Of a stretch of 64,000 nucleotides of DNA, positions 55,219 to 64,000 are shown one piece after another. Location of the stretch: assembly GCF_021532625.1 (NCBI RefSeq), contig NZ_JAKGAR010000001.1:682001-746000 (forward strand), read 5' to 3'. A program made the position numbers and the translations under genes. The notes under the pieces were generated by a model that worked only from the letters and a program-made list of their open reading frames with translations, was not told the DNA's origin and made no database searches. Each line of letters begins with the position of its first letter. Position 1 is the first letter of the stretch. This stretch comes from Octadecabacter algicola (lineage in GTDB: Bacteria; Pseudomonadota; Alphaproteobacteria; Rhodobacterales; Rhodobacteraceae).

Positions 55219-56619
55219 TTACGGGCAAAACAGCAGATCATTACCAATTGCGAACAGCATCAATGTGCCGATCATCGCAAGGCCAATGGCCATGAAAACG
55301 CGCAATGCGCCGTCACTTGGCATCTTACCTGTCACCGCTTCATAGGCATGAAATACAAGGTGTCCCCCGTCGAGAACCGGAATTGGGAACAGGTTCAACA
55401 GGCCAACAGCCGTAGACAGTACGGCGATCAAGCTGATAAAGCTCACCGCGCCCTGACTGGCCATAGATCCAGCGGTTTCCGCAATGCCGACAGGCCCGCT
55501 TAAATTACATGTATTGATGTTGCCGATGATCATTTGCTTCAAACCGTTCAAAGACTGAACGATAATGAACCAAACCTGTTTTGCGGCAAGCCCAGCGGAT
55601 TCCAAGATACCGACGCTGCTGGTTGCTGGGTCAAAGAACAAACCGCCATTGCCGATACCGAGCTTTGGTTCATCCAACATTGACCCGTCTGACTGGGGAA
55701 TCGCCTGTAAACGTGGTGTTAGTGTTTCAACACGCATCTCACCATCGCGCCAGACTTCCAGCTCGATTGGGTTGGCGCCCGTAGCATTCACTTCGTTAAT
55801 CATATCAGCAAACTGATAAACCGCTGTCCCATTCATGCTTACGATGACGTCGCCAATCTTAAGTCCAGCATCATCTGCTGCAGAACGCGGTGTAATCGAT
55901 TGAACGAATGCAGGCTGCGGCTGCGGCCCCTGTACTGTCATTGTCTCACCGTTGCGCACAACCTCATAGGTAAGCGATGGTTGAGACGGCAAATCAGCGA
56001 TCGCGTCTGCAAAACCGTCTGGGTAATCCAACGCGTTGCCTTCAACGCTGATGACCTGATCACCTGGCAGCAATTGTTGTTCGATGCTTTCAGGGAAGCT
56101 TGGCAATGACGAAACAGTCAGCGGCGTAATCGGCTGGCCTTGAAACAGCAGAAGACCCGCAAACACGAAGAAAGACAGGATAAAATTAAAGATTGGACCA
56201 GCGGCAACTGTCGCCGCACGGCCCCAGAGTGGTGCCCCCAACATCGTGTTGCGCTTGGTTAGGCCCAAGGCCTCCGCACCAGCACGTGCGTTAGATTGCG
56301 CCATATATTCTTCGATGTGTTCGTCTTCTGTTTCCGCGACACTCCCGACAGAGGCCGCATTCGCATCGCCCAAGAATTTAACGTATCCCCCGAACGGTAA
56401 AAGCGCGATCTGCCAGACGGTTCCGCGTTTGTCAGTACGGCTCCAAAGCACTTTACCAAACCCGATGGAAAACACCTCGGCGTGAATGCCCGACCAACGT
56501 CCAACGATGTAGTGACCATATTCGTGGATCGCCACGATGATCGACAAAGCGACCACAAACGACACAAGCGTCCAGCCAAAGCTGCCGAAAGACGAGATCA
56601 ACGTATTCAGAATTTCCAA
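55219..56619 (-). CDS. rseP: Site-2 membrane protease RseP
   Basis: Intramembrane zinc metalloprotease, 466 residues, that cleaves anti-sigma factors and signal-peptide remnants. Zinc site HEYGH (32-36) in the first helix and LDGGHL in a late helix; two PDZ segments lie between (GNALDYPDGF area and IGDVIVSMNGTAVYQF). Four membrane helices. Start three bases after the dxr stop, so co-translated with it. Confidence 0.96.
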   Translation of the reverse strand: MEILNTLISSFGSFGWTLVSFVVALSIIVAIHEYGHYIVGRWSGIHAEVFSIGFGKVLWSRTDKRGTVWQIALLPFGGYVKFLGDANAASVGSVAETEDEHIEEYMAQSNARAGAEALGLTKRNTMLGAPLWGRAATVAAGPIFNFILSFFVFAGLLLFQGQPITPLTVSSLPSFPESIEQQLLPGDQVISVEGNALDYPDGFADAIADLPSQPSLTYEVVRNGETMTVQGPQPQPAFVQSITPRSAADDAGLKIGDVIVSMNGTAVYQFADMINEVNATGANPIELEVWRDGEMRVETLTPRLQAIPQSDGSMLDEPKLGIGNGGLFFDPATSSVGILESAGLAAKQVWFIIVQSLNGLKQMIIGNINTCNLSGPVGIAETAGSMASQGAVSFISLIAVLSTAVGLLNLFPIPVLDGGHLVFHAYEAVTGKMPSDGALRVFMAIGLAMIGTLMLFAIGNDLLFCP

Positions 56620-56622
56620 GGT

Positions 56623-57795
56623 TTAGCCCTTTGTGTCTGTAATTTCTTCGCTTGTGAGTGCGCGCGCCATGGCGTCGGCTTCTCGCACGCTATCTAATGT
56701 GATCGTGGCATTTTGCAGCCCCTCTCGGGTCAACATAACGTCAAGCACCGTCTGAACGACCCGCGCCATATCTGTAAACCCACAATCGCCCGCAATGAAA
56801 TGATCCAGCGCCTGTTCCTTGGCGGCGTTAAAGACTGCACCCGATAGCCCGCCTTCGGCCATAACCTGATCGGCAATGGCAAGGGCTGGGTAACGCGCCG
56901 GATCAGGCGTGCGGAAATTCAATTGTCCGATCTTGGCAAGGTCCAGCCGTTCAACTGGCAAAGTTTTGCGATCTGGGTAATTCAGCGCGAACCCGATCGC
57001 GTGGCGCATATCGTGCGGTCCGACATGGGCCATCAAAGCCCCGTCATTGAACCCCACAAGGGCGTGGATCAGGCTTTCGGGGTGAACGATTGTTTCGATC
57101 TGCGATGCGGAAACATCAAAAAACTCTTTTGTCTCAATCAGTTCCATCGCCTTGTTAAACATAGTCGCGGAATCAATTGTAATGCGCTGCCCCATGTCCC
57201 AGTTGGGATGCTGGGACGCTTGTGCCACCGTAACGTTGGCAAGCGCTTCGATCGGATGGTCGCGAAACGCTCCGCCACTGGCCGTGATGATGACCCGCTC
57301 GACAGCGGTAATATCCTCGCCAATCAAGGCTTGAAAAACGGCCGAATGTTCACTGTCGACAGGCAGGACTGTCGCCCCTAACCGCTTGGCCTTACCCATC
57401 AAAAGCGGGCCAGCCGTAACAAGGGATTCCTTGTTTGCGAGCGCCAAAGTTGTGCCATGCGTGAGCGCTTCGAGCCCCGGCGCAAGACCGGCAAACCCGA
57501 CAATGGCCGACATGATCCAATCGGCTGGGCGTGCAGCCGCTTCTATCAGTGCTGCGGCACCGGCCGCAGCTTCAATTCCGGTGCCCGCCAGTCCATCGCG
57601 CAACTCCGCTAGTCGGGTTTCATCAGACGTGACAGCGATATCAGCGCGCAGGTCTATGGCATCTTTGATCAATTGCTTGATGTTGGTCGCGCCCGTCACG
57701 GCAACGACATCGTAATTGTCAGGCGCGCGTCGAATCAGATCAATGGTGTTTTGCCCGATAGACCCCGTCGCCCCGAGAACTGTAATCCGCTTCAA
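56623..57795 (-). CDS. dxr: 1-deoxy-D-xylulose 5-phosphate reductoisomerase
   Basis: Dxr, 390 residues, the committed step of the MEP isoprenoid pathway. NADPH motif ITVLGATGSIGQNTIDLI, metal/substrate motif PVDSEHSAVFQAL with SGGAFRD, and the NFRTPDPARYPAL C-terminal domain are all present. Overlaps the cdsA stop by four bases. Confidence 0.97.
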   Translation of the reverse strand: MKRITVLGATGSIGQNTIDLIRRAPDNYDVVAVTGATNIKQLIKDAIDLRADIAVTSDETRLAELRDGLAGTGIEAAAGAAALIEAAARPADWIMSAIVGFAGLAPGLEALTHGTTLALANKESLVTAGPLLMGKAKRLGATVLPVDSEHSAVFQALIGEDITAVERVIITASGGAFRDHPIEALANVTVAQASQHPNWDMGQRITIDSATMFNKAMELIETKEFFDVSASQIETIVHPESLIHALVGFNDGALMAHVGPHDMRHAIGFALNYPDRKTLPVERLDLAKIGQLNFRTPDPARYPALAIADQVMAEGGLSGAVFNAAKEQALDHFIAGDCGFTDMARVVQTVLDVMLTREGLQNATITLDSVREADAMARALTSEEITDTKG

Positions 57796-58583
57796 AAGGC
57801 CACTCCGGGGACGTTGAAGATACTGGCCACAAGCAGCATGAACAAGGACGCCCCAAGCAAGGCATCAAAGCGGTCAAACAACCCGCCATGGCCCGGGATC
57901 AAGGTCGAGCTATCTTTGACCCCTTGGCGGCGCTTCAGCGCACTTTCGGCAATATCGCCCATCTGGCCTGCAAAGCTGATAACGACGGACAAGAGGATGA
58001 TCGACAGGCCTGCGTTGGTGAACAGTGTAAAGATAAACCCGACAAGTGCTGCACCAATCCAGCCGCCTATTGTCCCGCTCCAGGTCTTCTTGGGGCTGAT
58101 CGCAGGCCAAAATTTCGGCCCGCCCAGTGATTTACCTGCGAAATACCCAGCAACATCCGTCATGACGACGATGCCAACCAGCCAGATCAACCATGTAAAC
58201 CCGTAATCAATCCTAAAATGAACTAAGCCCCAGCCCGCGATCTGCAAAGCCAATGCAAAGACGAAAAACGTTATGCGTTCGCGGTTCAGAACCAAAGCAC
58301 CAATGACAGGCACCACAAGGAAAAGAAACAAAAATTCAGGTGCTTGAGAGCCGCCGAAAACCTGTGCGGACAAAATCGAGGCCACCGCCGCTGCCAACAA
58401 CATCCCAGATGTTGGAGACGCCCCACGGATCATGATCCAGCATTCCCAAACCATGACAGCTGTCACAAACACCGCAAGCATCTGAAACCAGACACCACCC
58501 ATAATGATGGCACCAATACCGATTGCCGCCATCCACACGCTGGACAACAACCGCGGTTTGAGGTCTTCCCAGTTGGCCGCCAT
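57792..58583 (-). CDS. cdsA: Phosphatidate cytidylyltransferase
   Basis: CdsA makes CDP-diacylglycerol, precursor of all membrane phospholipids. 263 residues, about eight helices. Signature near the C-terminus: SPKKTWSGTIGGWIGA and SLGGPKFWPAI, then MGDIAESALKRRQGVKDSSTLIPGHGG (the family pattern S-x-x-K-R-x-x-x-K-D). ATG shares a base with the uppS stop. Confidence 0.95.
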   Translation of the reverse strand: MAANWEDLKPRLLSSVWMAAIGIGAIIMGGVWFQMLAVFVTAVMVWECWIMIRGASPTSGMLLAAAVASILSAQVFGGSQAPEFLFLFLVVPVIGALVLNRERITFFVFALALQIAGWGLVHFRIDYGFTWLIWLVGIVVMTDVAGYFAGKSLGGPKFWPAISPKKTWSGTIGGWIGAALVGFIFTLFTNAGLSIILLSVVISFAGQMGDIAESALKRRQGVKDSSTLIPGHGGLFDRFDALLGASLFMLLVASIFNVPGVAF

Positions 58584-59302
58584 CAGACTTTGACCGCCCC
58601 AAAACGGCGGTCACGGGCTTTGAACCCGTCCAGCACCTTTTCAAAGACCGCTGGTGTAAAGTCAGGCCAAAGCGTGTCGATGAAATCATACTCGGCATAG
58701 GCCGATTGCCAGAGCAGGAAATTAGAAATCCGCGCTTCGCCGCTTGTGCGGATCACCAAGTCCGGATCTGGTAGGAAACAGGTATCCAGATACTTCGGAA
58801 GTGTTTCATCGTCGATATCCTTGGGCGCCAAACGCCCCTGTTCTACATCATAGGCCAGACGCTTCGTTGCGCGTGCAACTTCGTCGCGCCCACCATAGTT
58901 CAGCGCAATCGTCAGATGGACCTTGTCGTTGTCACGGGTCAGCAATTCTAGTTCGTCCATCATATTGACGAGCTTATCGTCCAGCCGAACCCGATCACCA
59001 ATAAAACGAACCCGCACTCCGCGCGCCAAGAGATCACGCGCTTCGCGTTGAATGTAACGGCGGAACAGTTTCATCAAACCTGCGACTTCGGTTTGAGTGC
59101 GCTTCCAGTTCTCTGTCGAGAATGCAAATATTGTCAGATACTTAACGTCAAATCCGGGACAGGATTCAACAATGTCACGGACCCGCTTGGCACCAGCGTG
59201 GTGCCCAAAAAGCCGCGGGCGACCGCGCATCTGAGCCCAACGCCCATTGCCATCCATGATGATGGCGACGTGATTTGGCCCGGCTTTGCTGTCTTTGGCC
59301 AT
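58583..59302 (-). CDS. uppS: Undecaprenyl pyrophosphate synthase (isoprenyl transferase)
   Basis: Cis-prenyltransferase of 239 residues producing the undecaprenyl carrier for peptidoglycan and O-antigen. Active-site loop AIIMDGNGRWAQMRGRPRLFG with the metal-binding Asp, FSTENWKR and RTSGEARISNFLLWQSAYAE are classical. The ATG of MAKDSK gives the usual family length; a longer frame to 59389 overlaps frr. Confidence 0.96.
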   Translation of the reverse strand: MAKDSKAGPNHVAIIMDGNGRWAQMRGRPRLFGHHAGAKRVRDIVESCPGFDVKYLTIFAFSTENWKRTQTEVAGLMKLFRRYIQREARDLLARGVRVRFIGDRVRLDDKLVNMMDELELLTRDNDKVHLTIALNYGGRDEVARATKRLAYDVEQGRLAPKDIDDETLPKYLDTCFLPDPDLVIRTSGEARISNFLLWQSAYAEYDFIDTLWPDFTPAVFEKVLDGFKARDRRFGAVKV

Positions 59303-59345
59303 GAATGTGGCCCCCGCTTTACTCTTAATTGATCCTGACAACGTG

Positions 59346-59909
59346 TCAGACTTGCATGATTTCCGCTTGTTTCGTCTCAAGTTGCTCATCGACGCGCTTA
59401 ATGTAGTCGTCGGTCAATTCCTGAACGGCGCTTTCCCAGAACTTCTGGTCGTCCTCTGACATGCCGTCGCTCTTTGCCTTCTTGATCTGGTCCATGCCGT
59501 CACGGCGCAGATTGCGAACGCTGACACGGGCATTTTCCGCGTACCCGCCAGCGACCTTGCCAAGTTCGCGACGACGTTCTTCGTTCAGTTCAGGGATCGG
59601 CAGCATGATGATCGTGCCATTCAGCTGTGGGTTAATGCCCAACCCACTTTCACGGATCGCTTTTTCGACTTTGCCGACAAGGCCTTTGTCCCAAACGTTC
59701 ACGGTTACCATACGCGGCTCAGGCACGTTGACGGTGCCAACTTGGTTGATCGGCGTCATTGAGCCGTAGGCGTCAACCATCACGGGGTCCAACATGGAGC
59801 CGGATGCACGGCCTGTGCGAAGGGATGAAAATTCAGTGCGCAAGTTGGCGATTGCGCCATCCATGCGGCGCTGCAAATCGTCGGTATCTAGGATAAAATC
59901 ATCTGACAT
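59346..59909 (-). CDS. frr: Ribosome recycling factor
   Basis: RRF, 187 residues, splits post-termination ribosomes with EF-G. Family marks: [20 protein letters not shown] and the C-terminal [21 protein letters not shown] of MSDDFILD matches the family start; the open frame continues upstream to 60050 with no support. Normally directly follows pyrH; here an unknown gene lies between. Confidence 0.97.
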   Translation of the reverse strand: MSDDFILDTDDLQRRMDGAIANLRTEFSSLRTGRASGSMLDPVMVDAYGSMTPINQVGTVNVPEPRMVTVNVWDKGLVGKVEKAIRESGLGINPQLNGTIIMLPIPELNEERRRELGKVAGGYAENARVSVRNLRRDGMDQIKKAKSDGMSEDDQKFWESAVQELTDDYIKRVDEQLETKQAEIMQV

Positions 59910-60004
59910 TGGGCTGCTCTTTTGGGTTCGTTTGAGGTGATATACAGTTATCGGTACGCATTTGTATAGCGGATGTACGCAGAACCTGTGCAGATCGGCG
60001 GGCT

Positions 60005-60856
60005 TCAGTCCGGATAATGGCAAAGCGGCGGACGAACTGGCCCCTCCCAAGAGCCGTTGCGCCAGCCAACAGCTTCTGTAATCAGCTCGTATTCAAAAAA
60101 CAAAAAGATATTATGAAATGACTGCGGCTCAACATTGGCCCTGTCGTACCCTTGAATTTCGTTCGCCAGCCGAGTGCCTTTGGAGGTCGCTCCTTCACCG
60201 CAAACGCTTTGCTCTCCGAGCTCGCGAACGTAGCGAGCGAAACCCGACAAAAGTATTCCATGATTTACTTGGAGGTTGTCAGCATTTGCTGAACTCGCAC
60301 AATCGCCGCTCGTGAAATGGTAGTCAGCTATCCCGAAAACCCTGCTATTGGTATTATTAAAAAACCGTACATCTCCGGATATGATGTTTGCAGCAAGAAA
60401 CTCCACATAATCCGCGCGCTGCATTTCTTCTTCAGAATCGCGAGCCAAAGCAAGAAGGAAAAGGTCCTCATTCATCGTGCAATCGTCGGCTACAATCTGG
60501 CTAAAGACATCGCCGACCTTTTTGGAAATGTGTGGATACAGTACCCGCGACCCAAAGTCAGAAATCGACAGACTGCTTTCGATCTGCGGTAAGCGGATTG
60601 TGCAAACGCTTTCGTCAAAGACAACGAAAGGGCCCTGCGCTTTTGCTTGTCCTGTCGCTTGCGCCGACAGCGCAACGAGCTGTATGACCTCAAATGCTAA
60701 TCCAACATCCAGCGCGCCAGCAAAGCTTTCATCACTCAGGGTGCAGCCATGCTCGCCTAGAAATTCCAAAGCCTCGAGGTGTTCAACCGTAGCTGGCCAC
60801 TCAGGTTCTGCAACACATGGCGCGGCCAAGAGAACAAGACCAACGGCCAGTCGCAT
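60005..60856 (-). CDS. Secreted hypothetical protein, 283 residues
   Basis: Exported protein with a short signal peptide (hydrophobic core [14 protein letters not shown], cleavage near AEP). The mature part has five or six cysteines (about 38, 85, 125, 185, 220 and 279), likely disulfides, and is Asp/Glu-rich. No recognised family. Its ATG shares a base with the pyrH TAA (TAATG) and it ends 95 bases before frr, so it is transcribed within the pyrH-frr operon. Base composition here is lower in G+C than the neighbours, consistent with an insertion. Confidence 0.8.
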   Translation of the reverse strand: MRLAVGLVLLAAPCVAEPEWPATVEHLEALEFLGEHGCTLSDESFAGALDVGLAFEVIQLVALSAQATGQAKAQGPFVVFDESVCTIRLPQIESSLSISDFGSRVLYPHISKKVGDVFSQIVADDCTMNEDLFLLALARDSEEEMQRADYVEFLAANIISGDVRFFNNTNSRVFGIADYHFTSGDCASSANADNLQVNHGILLSGFARYVRELGEQSVCGEGATSKGTRLANEIQGYDRANVEPQSFHNIFLFFEYELITEAVGWRNGSWEGPVRPPLCHYPD

Positions 60857-61581
60857 TAATCACTGACGACAGTAGATGTTCCGGTGCCATCGAGGATACT
60901 TTTAAAGCCCCCGTCCGCATCAAGGCTGAACACAACAATCGGCAAGCTGTTTTCGCGCGCCAATGCAATCGCGCTCGCGTCCATCACGCCAAGGTGCTGC
61001 GCCAGAACTTCATCATATGTGATTTTGTCATAACGCTTGGCGTCGTCGTGCTTTGCAGGGTCTTTGTCATAGACACCGTCAACCTTGGTGCCCTTAAAAA
61101 TCGCCTCGCAGGCCATTTCGGACGCACGCAATGTGGCCGCGGTATCGGTCGTGAAATACGGGTTACCCGTGCCCGCCGCAAAGATACAAATCCGTTTCTT
61201 TTCGAGGTGGCGCACGGCGCGGCGGCGAATGTAGGGTTCGGCCACTTCGTTCATTGTGATCGCAGAAATGACCCGTGTGTGGATGCCAAGACCCTCAAGC
61301 GCACTTTGCATCGCCAACGCATTCATGACGGTCGCAAGCATTCCCATATAGTCTGCCGTGGTGCGTTCCATCCCCTGCGCAGAGCCCTGAAGTCCGCGGA
61401 AAATATTTCCGCCACCGATGACCATGCAAATCTCAACGCCCATTTCCTGAACGCTTTGAACCTCTTTGGCGATCCGTTCGACGGTTGGCGGATGCAGACC
61501 AAACCCTTGGTCCCCCATCAACGCCTCACCAGAAATCTTCAGCATGACCCTGTTATAAGTGGTCTTTTCGGTCTCTGACAT
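60856..61581 (-). CDS. pyrH: UMP kinase (uridylate kinase)
   Basis: Hexameric bacterial UMP kinase, 241 residues, amino acid kinase fold. [15 protein letters not shown] at the start, [10 protein letters not shown], and [17 protein letters not shown] are diagnostic. The ATG of MSETEKTT gives standard length. Divergent from miaA, with 61 bases between starts. Overlaps the secreted protein gene by one base. Confidence 0.97.
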   Translation of the reverse strand: MSETEKTTYNRVMLKISGEALMGDQGFGLHPPTVERIAKEVQSVQEMGVEICMVIGGGNIFRGLQGSAQGMERTTADYMGMLATVMNALAMQSALEGLGIHTRVISAITMNEVAEPYIRRRAVRHLEKKRICIFAAGTGNPYFTTDTAATLRASEMACEAIFKGTKVDGVYDKDPAKHDDAKRYDKITYDEVLAQHLGVMDASAIALARENSLPIVVFSLDADGGFKSILDGTGTSTVVSD

Positions 61582-61642
61582 CGCTGCCCCCTGCTGCTGC
61601 TTTCCGTTTCGCGCAAAATGTCGCAAAAGGGGGCCGGACGCA

Positions 61643-62527
61643 ATGGGACATATGATGTTTGACCTCACCAAAATCGATCCAGACAAGCCTGTCTTGATTT
61701 ACGGACCAACTGCCAGTGGAAAATCTGGTCTGGCACTGCAAATCGCTGAGGCCCAAGGTGGCGTGATCGTCAACGCCGATGCGCTGCAGATCTATCAAGG
61801 CTGGCCCATCCTGACCGCACAGCCGCCGTCCGAAGATTTGGCACGTGCGCCACATCATCTTTATAACCTCCTTCCTTATGACGCGCCCTATTCCGTTGGG
61901 GACTGGCTGCGCGATGTCACGCCGTTCTTAAAGGGAACGCGCCCCATTATTGTCGGCGGGACAGGATTGTATTTCACGGCACTGACCGAAGGGCTCGCGG
62001 ACATTCCGGCAACGCCCCCCGATGTCAGGGCCAAAGCGGACGCGATCCCCCTACCCGATTTGATCGCGGGATTAGACGCTAATACCGCAGGCGCCCTTGA
62101 CCTCAACAACCGTGCCCGCGTGCAACGCGCATGGGAAGTTCAACAAACCACAGGGCGCAGTATCCGTGACTGGCAAGCCGACACGCCGCCAGCCTTGTTG
62201 CCCCTAGAAGACTGCACCGCCCTTGCCCTGATGCCAGACGTCGACTGGTTGAATGCACGGATCGAACAACGTTTTGGGATGATGATGGACGCCGGCGCCT
62301 TGGCCGAAGCCAAAGCAATGCTACCAAATTGGGACCCCCTCGCCCCATCGTCCAAGGCCATTGGAGCGCAGGAGCTGATCCAGCTTTTGAACAACGAAAT
62401 CACGACCGATTCGGCCCGTGAGGCAATTATCGTGGCCACGCGGCGCTATGCCAAACGTCAGCGCACTTGGTTACGGTCCCGCATGAAGCGGTGGCAAATC
62501 GTGCCTCTACCAGATGTAGCCCAGTGA
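61643..62527 (+). CDS. miaA: tRNA dimethylallyltransferase
   Basis: MiaA isopentenylates A37 of tRNAs reading UNN codons, 294 residues. P-loop [11 protein letters not shown], then [19 protein letters not shown] and the HHLYNLLP segment. ATG of MGHMMFDL is nine bases behind AAGGGGG; other in-frame ATGs at 61652 and 61655 are possible. Divergent from pyrH. Confidence 0.95.
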   Translation: MGHMMFDLTKIDPDKPVLIYGPTASGKSGLALQIAEAQGGVIVNADALQIYQGWPILTAQPPSEDLARAPHHLYNLLPYDAPYSVGDWLRDVTPFLKGTRPIIVGGTGLYFTALTEGLADIPATPPDVRAKADAIPLPDLIAGLDANTAGALDLNNRARVQRAWEVQQTTGRSIRDWQADTPPALLPLEDCTALALMPDVDWLNARIEQRFGMMMDAGALAEAKAMLPNWDPLAPSSKAIGAQELIQLLNNEITTDSAREAIIVATRRYAKRQRTWLRSRMKRWQIVPLPDVAQ

Positions 62528-62623
62528 CAGATAGCCAACAAAAATAACGTTGATTTACAATTTCTTGGCGTCAAAATTGTCCTAATCGAACATCTTTTTT
62601 GATTAAGACTGGACCACACGCCG

Positions 62624-63442
62624 ATGATGACAGACCCGCAAAACCGCCTCGCTTTGACAGCAATCGCCCAAAACGCAGGGCAAGGTCGCTGGCGAACCGA
62701 AGCCATGCGGTCGCACGCATCTCCGCGTCTTATCTTCGTGGCTCGTGGTCAGGGTCGTATTACCATCGCCGGACTGACCAGCGGCTTTGGCGCGAACAAT
62801 CTAATCTATATTCCAGCAGGCACCATGTACGGTTTCGAAGTTGGCCCGACCGTGTTTGGGCAGATGCTGACCATCCCATCGGCTATGGCAACCGAATGGC
62901 CTCTGGAGCCGACCCACCTTCGGCTGCGCGATGTCATTGCGCAAAAAGAATTCGCTGTGCATCTGGATGCTTTGGAACGGGAACTGAAGTCCGAGCAATC
63001 CGGCCACGACCGCGCGGCCCACTATCAGCTTGGCTTGCTCGCAATCTACTTTGAGAGGCAACTTGGCCTGAGAGCCGACGACAGCAAAGACTCCCGCGCC
63101 GATACGGCCTCGGCACGTCTGGTGGCGGCTTATACGGATCTGATCGAACGCGACTATCACCTGCACAGCGGCGTTGCGGATTACGCCGCCAAGCTTGGTG
63201 TGACACCGACCCACCTTGCCCGCTGTTGCAAAGCCACAAGCGGGAAATCCGCACTCACGTTGTTGAACGATCGCATTTTATTTGAAGCACGCCTCATGCT
63301 GCGAGACAGCAAAGCGCCAGTGAACAAAATCGCGCAATCACTCGGATTTGGGTCTCCGGCGTACTTCACAAGGGCGTTTCAAACGCAGACTGGAATGACC
63401 CCATCCCAGTTCCGCAAAAAAGGGCCCTTGGCCTCCATTTAG
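62624..63442 (+). CDS. AraC family transcriptional regulator
   Basis: 272 residues with an N-terminal cupin-like effector domain (IFVARGQGRITIAGL and IYIPAGTMYGFEVG) and a C-terminal double helix-turn-helix (YAAKLGVTPTHLARCCKATSGKS, then VNKIAQSLGFGSPAYFTRAF, the AraC signature). Double ATG at the start (also 62627). The next gene encodes a peptide-binding protein, a plausible target, though 250 bases separate them. Confidence 0.92.
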   Translation: MMTDPQNRLALTAIAQNAGQGRWRTEAMRSHASPRLIFVARGQGRITIAGLTSGFGANNLIYIPAGTMYGFEVGPTVFGQMLTIPSAMATEWPLEPTHLRLRDVIAQKEFAVHLDALERELKSEQSGHDRAAHYQLGLLAIYFERQLGLRADDSKDSRADTASARLVAAYTDLIERDYHLHSGVADYAAKLGVTPTHLARCCKATSGKSALTLLNDRILFEARLMLRDSKAPVNKIAQSLGFGSPAYFTRAFQTQTGMTPSQFRKKGPLASI

Positions 63443-63462
63443 TGGAACAATTTGTGGTGCGC

Positions 63463-63556
63463 GACGCTGCAATGCGGCAATCGAGTTTCCCTACAATATC
63501 TCATTTGCGACCCGAAAAATGTCGCTAATGGGAAGCGAATTGCCGATTGCAGCCGT
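63463..63556. repeat. Long imperfect inverted repeat
   Basis: The arm 63463-63491 (containing TGCAATGCGGCAATCGAG) is nearly complementary to 63530-63556 (containing GCGAATTGCCGATTGCA), with an inner pair GCGAC/GTCGC, giving a hairpin of about 90 bases. It looks like a REP- or BIME-like intergenic element. The rest of the 253-base gap before the binding-protein gene shows no gene. Confidence 0.55.
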
Positions 63557-63695
63557 TGACCTTTCGGCCAAAACACTGACCTAATGAGATTTCTTGTGGG
63601 GGCATGGTTATTGAGCGAACGCGATAAGACGTTTTCCTGACCTGTTAAGACCCCGACCAAACGAGAAATAAATAGTGTCTTCAGGGAGATCACGA

Positions 63696-64000
63696 ATGAC
63701 CAACAAAACACTTACCGGGGCGCCTATGCATCCGGCCATCGACGTTTATGTCAAAGATGAGAAAGCCGGAAAACTAAGCCGCCGTGAATTCATGGCGCGC
63801 ACAACCGCACTTGGCGTTACATCCGCTGCGGCCTACGGCATGCTTGGCCTCACTCAGCCAGCGCAGGCTGCAGGCCACGCCCAACAAGGCGGCACCATGC
63901 GTATGCAAATGGAAGTCCGCGCCCTTAAAGACATCCGCGCGACTGACTGGACACAGATGGCATTCGTCTATGCAGGTTGGCTGGAATACCTCGTTGAGTA
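63696..64000 (+). CDS. Tat-exported peptide/solute-binding protein (family 5), partial
   Basis: First 101 codons of an ABC transporter substrate-binding protein, cut by the window end. A 27-residue leader precedes a twin-arginine signal SRREFM (28-33) with hydrophobic core and cleavage near AQA-A (58). The mature part starts GHAQQGGTMRMQMEVRALKD, typical of peptide/nickel binding proteins of SBP_bac_5. GGGAG ribosome site before ATG. Permease genes are expected beyond the window. Confidence 0.82.
   Translation, partial: MTNKTLTGAPMHPAIDVYVKDEKAGKLSRREFMARTTALGVTSAAAYGMLGLTQPAQAAGHAQQGGTMRMQMEVRALKDIRATDWTQMAFVYAGWLEYLVE

Noticed and set aside
60817-61578. 253-codon open frame opposite pyrH
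   Set aside because: pyrH is unmistakable on the other strand; the frame is antisense by-product.
62599-63054. 151-codon frame overlapping the AraC regulator gene on the same strand
   Set aside because: Different frame of a gene with both AraC domains visible; arginine- and serine-rich shadow product.

Overview
The window looks like a chromosomal segment of a marine alphaproteobacterium of the Roseobacter group (Rhodobacteraceae). The reasons are the adjacent CtrA and SciP-type cell-cycle regulators, the membrane protein usually labelled a SufBCD-complex component beside hemB, paired FAD/GcvT (dimethylglycine/sarcosine dehydrogenase-like) oxidoreductases, a methyltetrahydrofolate:corrinoid methyltransferase module, and the alphaproteobacterial order of the envelope cluster. 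No phage, insertion sequence or CRISPR array was seen. Coding density is high and many genes overlap by 1, 4 or 14 bases.

Layout. 0.1-3.9 kb: a YejA-like peptide-binding protein, a Gfo/Idh/MocA oxidoreductase and an aquaporin-like channel. 3.9-8.4 kb: a small unknown protein and a chain of five overlapping genes (acyl-CoA synthetase-like, FrnE/DsbA-like, K+ channel, DUF457 membrane protein, Bcr/CflA exporter), meeting mfd head-on. 11.9-14.8 kb: SufBCD-associated membrane protein, hemB, an unknown protein and a SYLF lipoprotein. 14.8-20.3 kb: two divergent FAD/GcvT paralogues and a MobA-like nucleotidyltransferase. 20.4 kb: tRNA-Leu(CAA). 20.6-25.1 kb: zinc metallopeptidase, YqaA/DedA protein, DsbB-like protein, and an Lrp regulator divergent from arginase and ornithine cyclodeaminase. 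25.2-32.4 kb: gyrA with a small membrane protein, a YHYH protein, trmFO, gluQRS, hisI and a NifU-like protein. 32.4-38.4 kb (minus strand): sciP, ctrA, ligA, recG, then a 40-residue membrane protein gene behind a LexA-type box with a structured 3' region and a strong terminator. 38.6-41.8 kb: mnmA, MAPEG protein, nuclease, DUF4386 protein. 42.0-46.4 kb: a C1/cobalamin module (methyltransferase; metF and a Virulence_fact protein) split by a MerR/CDF/ICMT trio. 46.6-48.5 kb: Ppx/GppA phosphatase and an HpcH/HpaI aldolase. 48.5-61.6 kb (minus strand): the envelope cluster pyrH, an unknown secreted protein, frr, uppS, cdsA, dxr, rseP, a 42-residue protein, bamA, skp-like, fabZ, lpxA, lpxI, lpxB. 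61.6-64 kb: miaA, an AraC regulator and the start of a Tat-exported peptide-binding protein cut by the window end.

How the parts work together. The envelope cluster joins undecaprenyl and isoprenoid precursor synthesis (dxr, uppS), phospholipid activation (cdsA), outer-membrane assembly (bamA, skp), site-2 proteolysis (rseP), lipid A synthesis (fabZ, lpxA, lpxI, lpxB) and translation/nucleotide housekeeping (frr, pyrH). The sciP-ctrA pair is the cell-cycle control point and ligA, recG and mfd are repair genes. The strongest candidate for an undescribed system is the locus at 32.45-32.86 kb: an apparently SOS-controlled tiny membrane protein with a long structured RNA tail, resembling in concept SidA of Caulobacter or TisB of Escherichia coli but not recognisably homologous to either. 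All gene calls rest on reading the sequence and protein motifs; no database search was possible.
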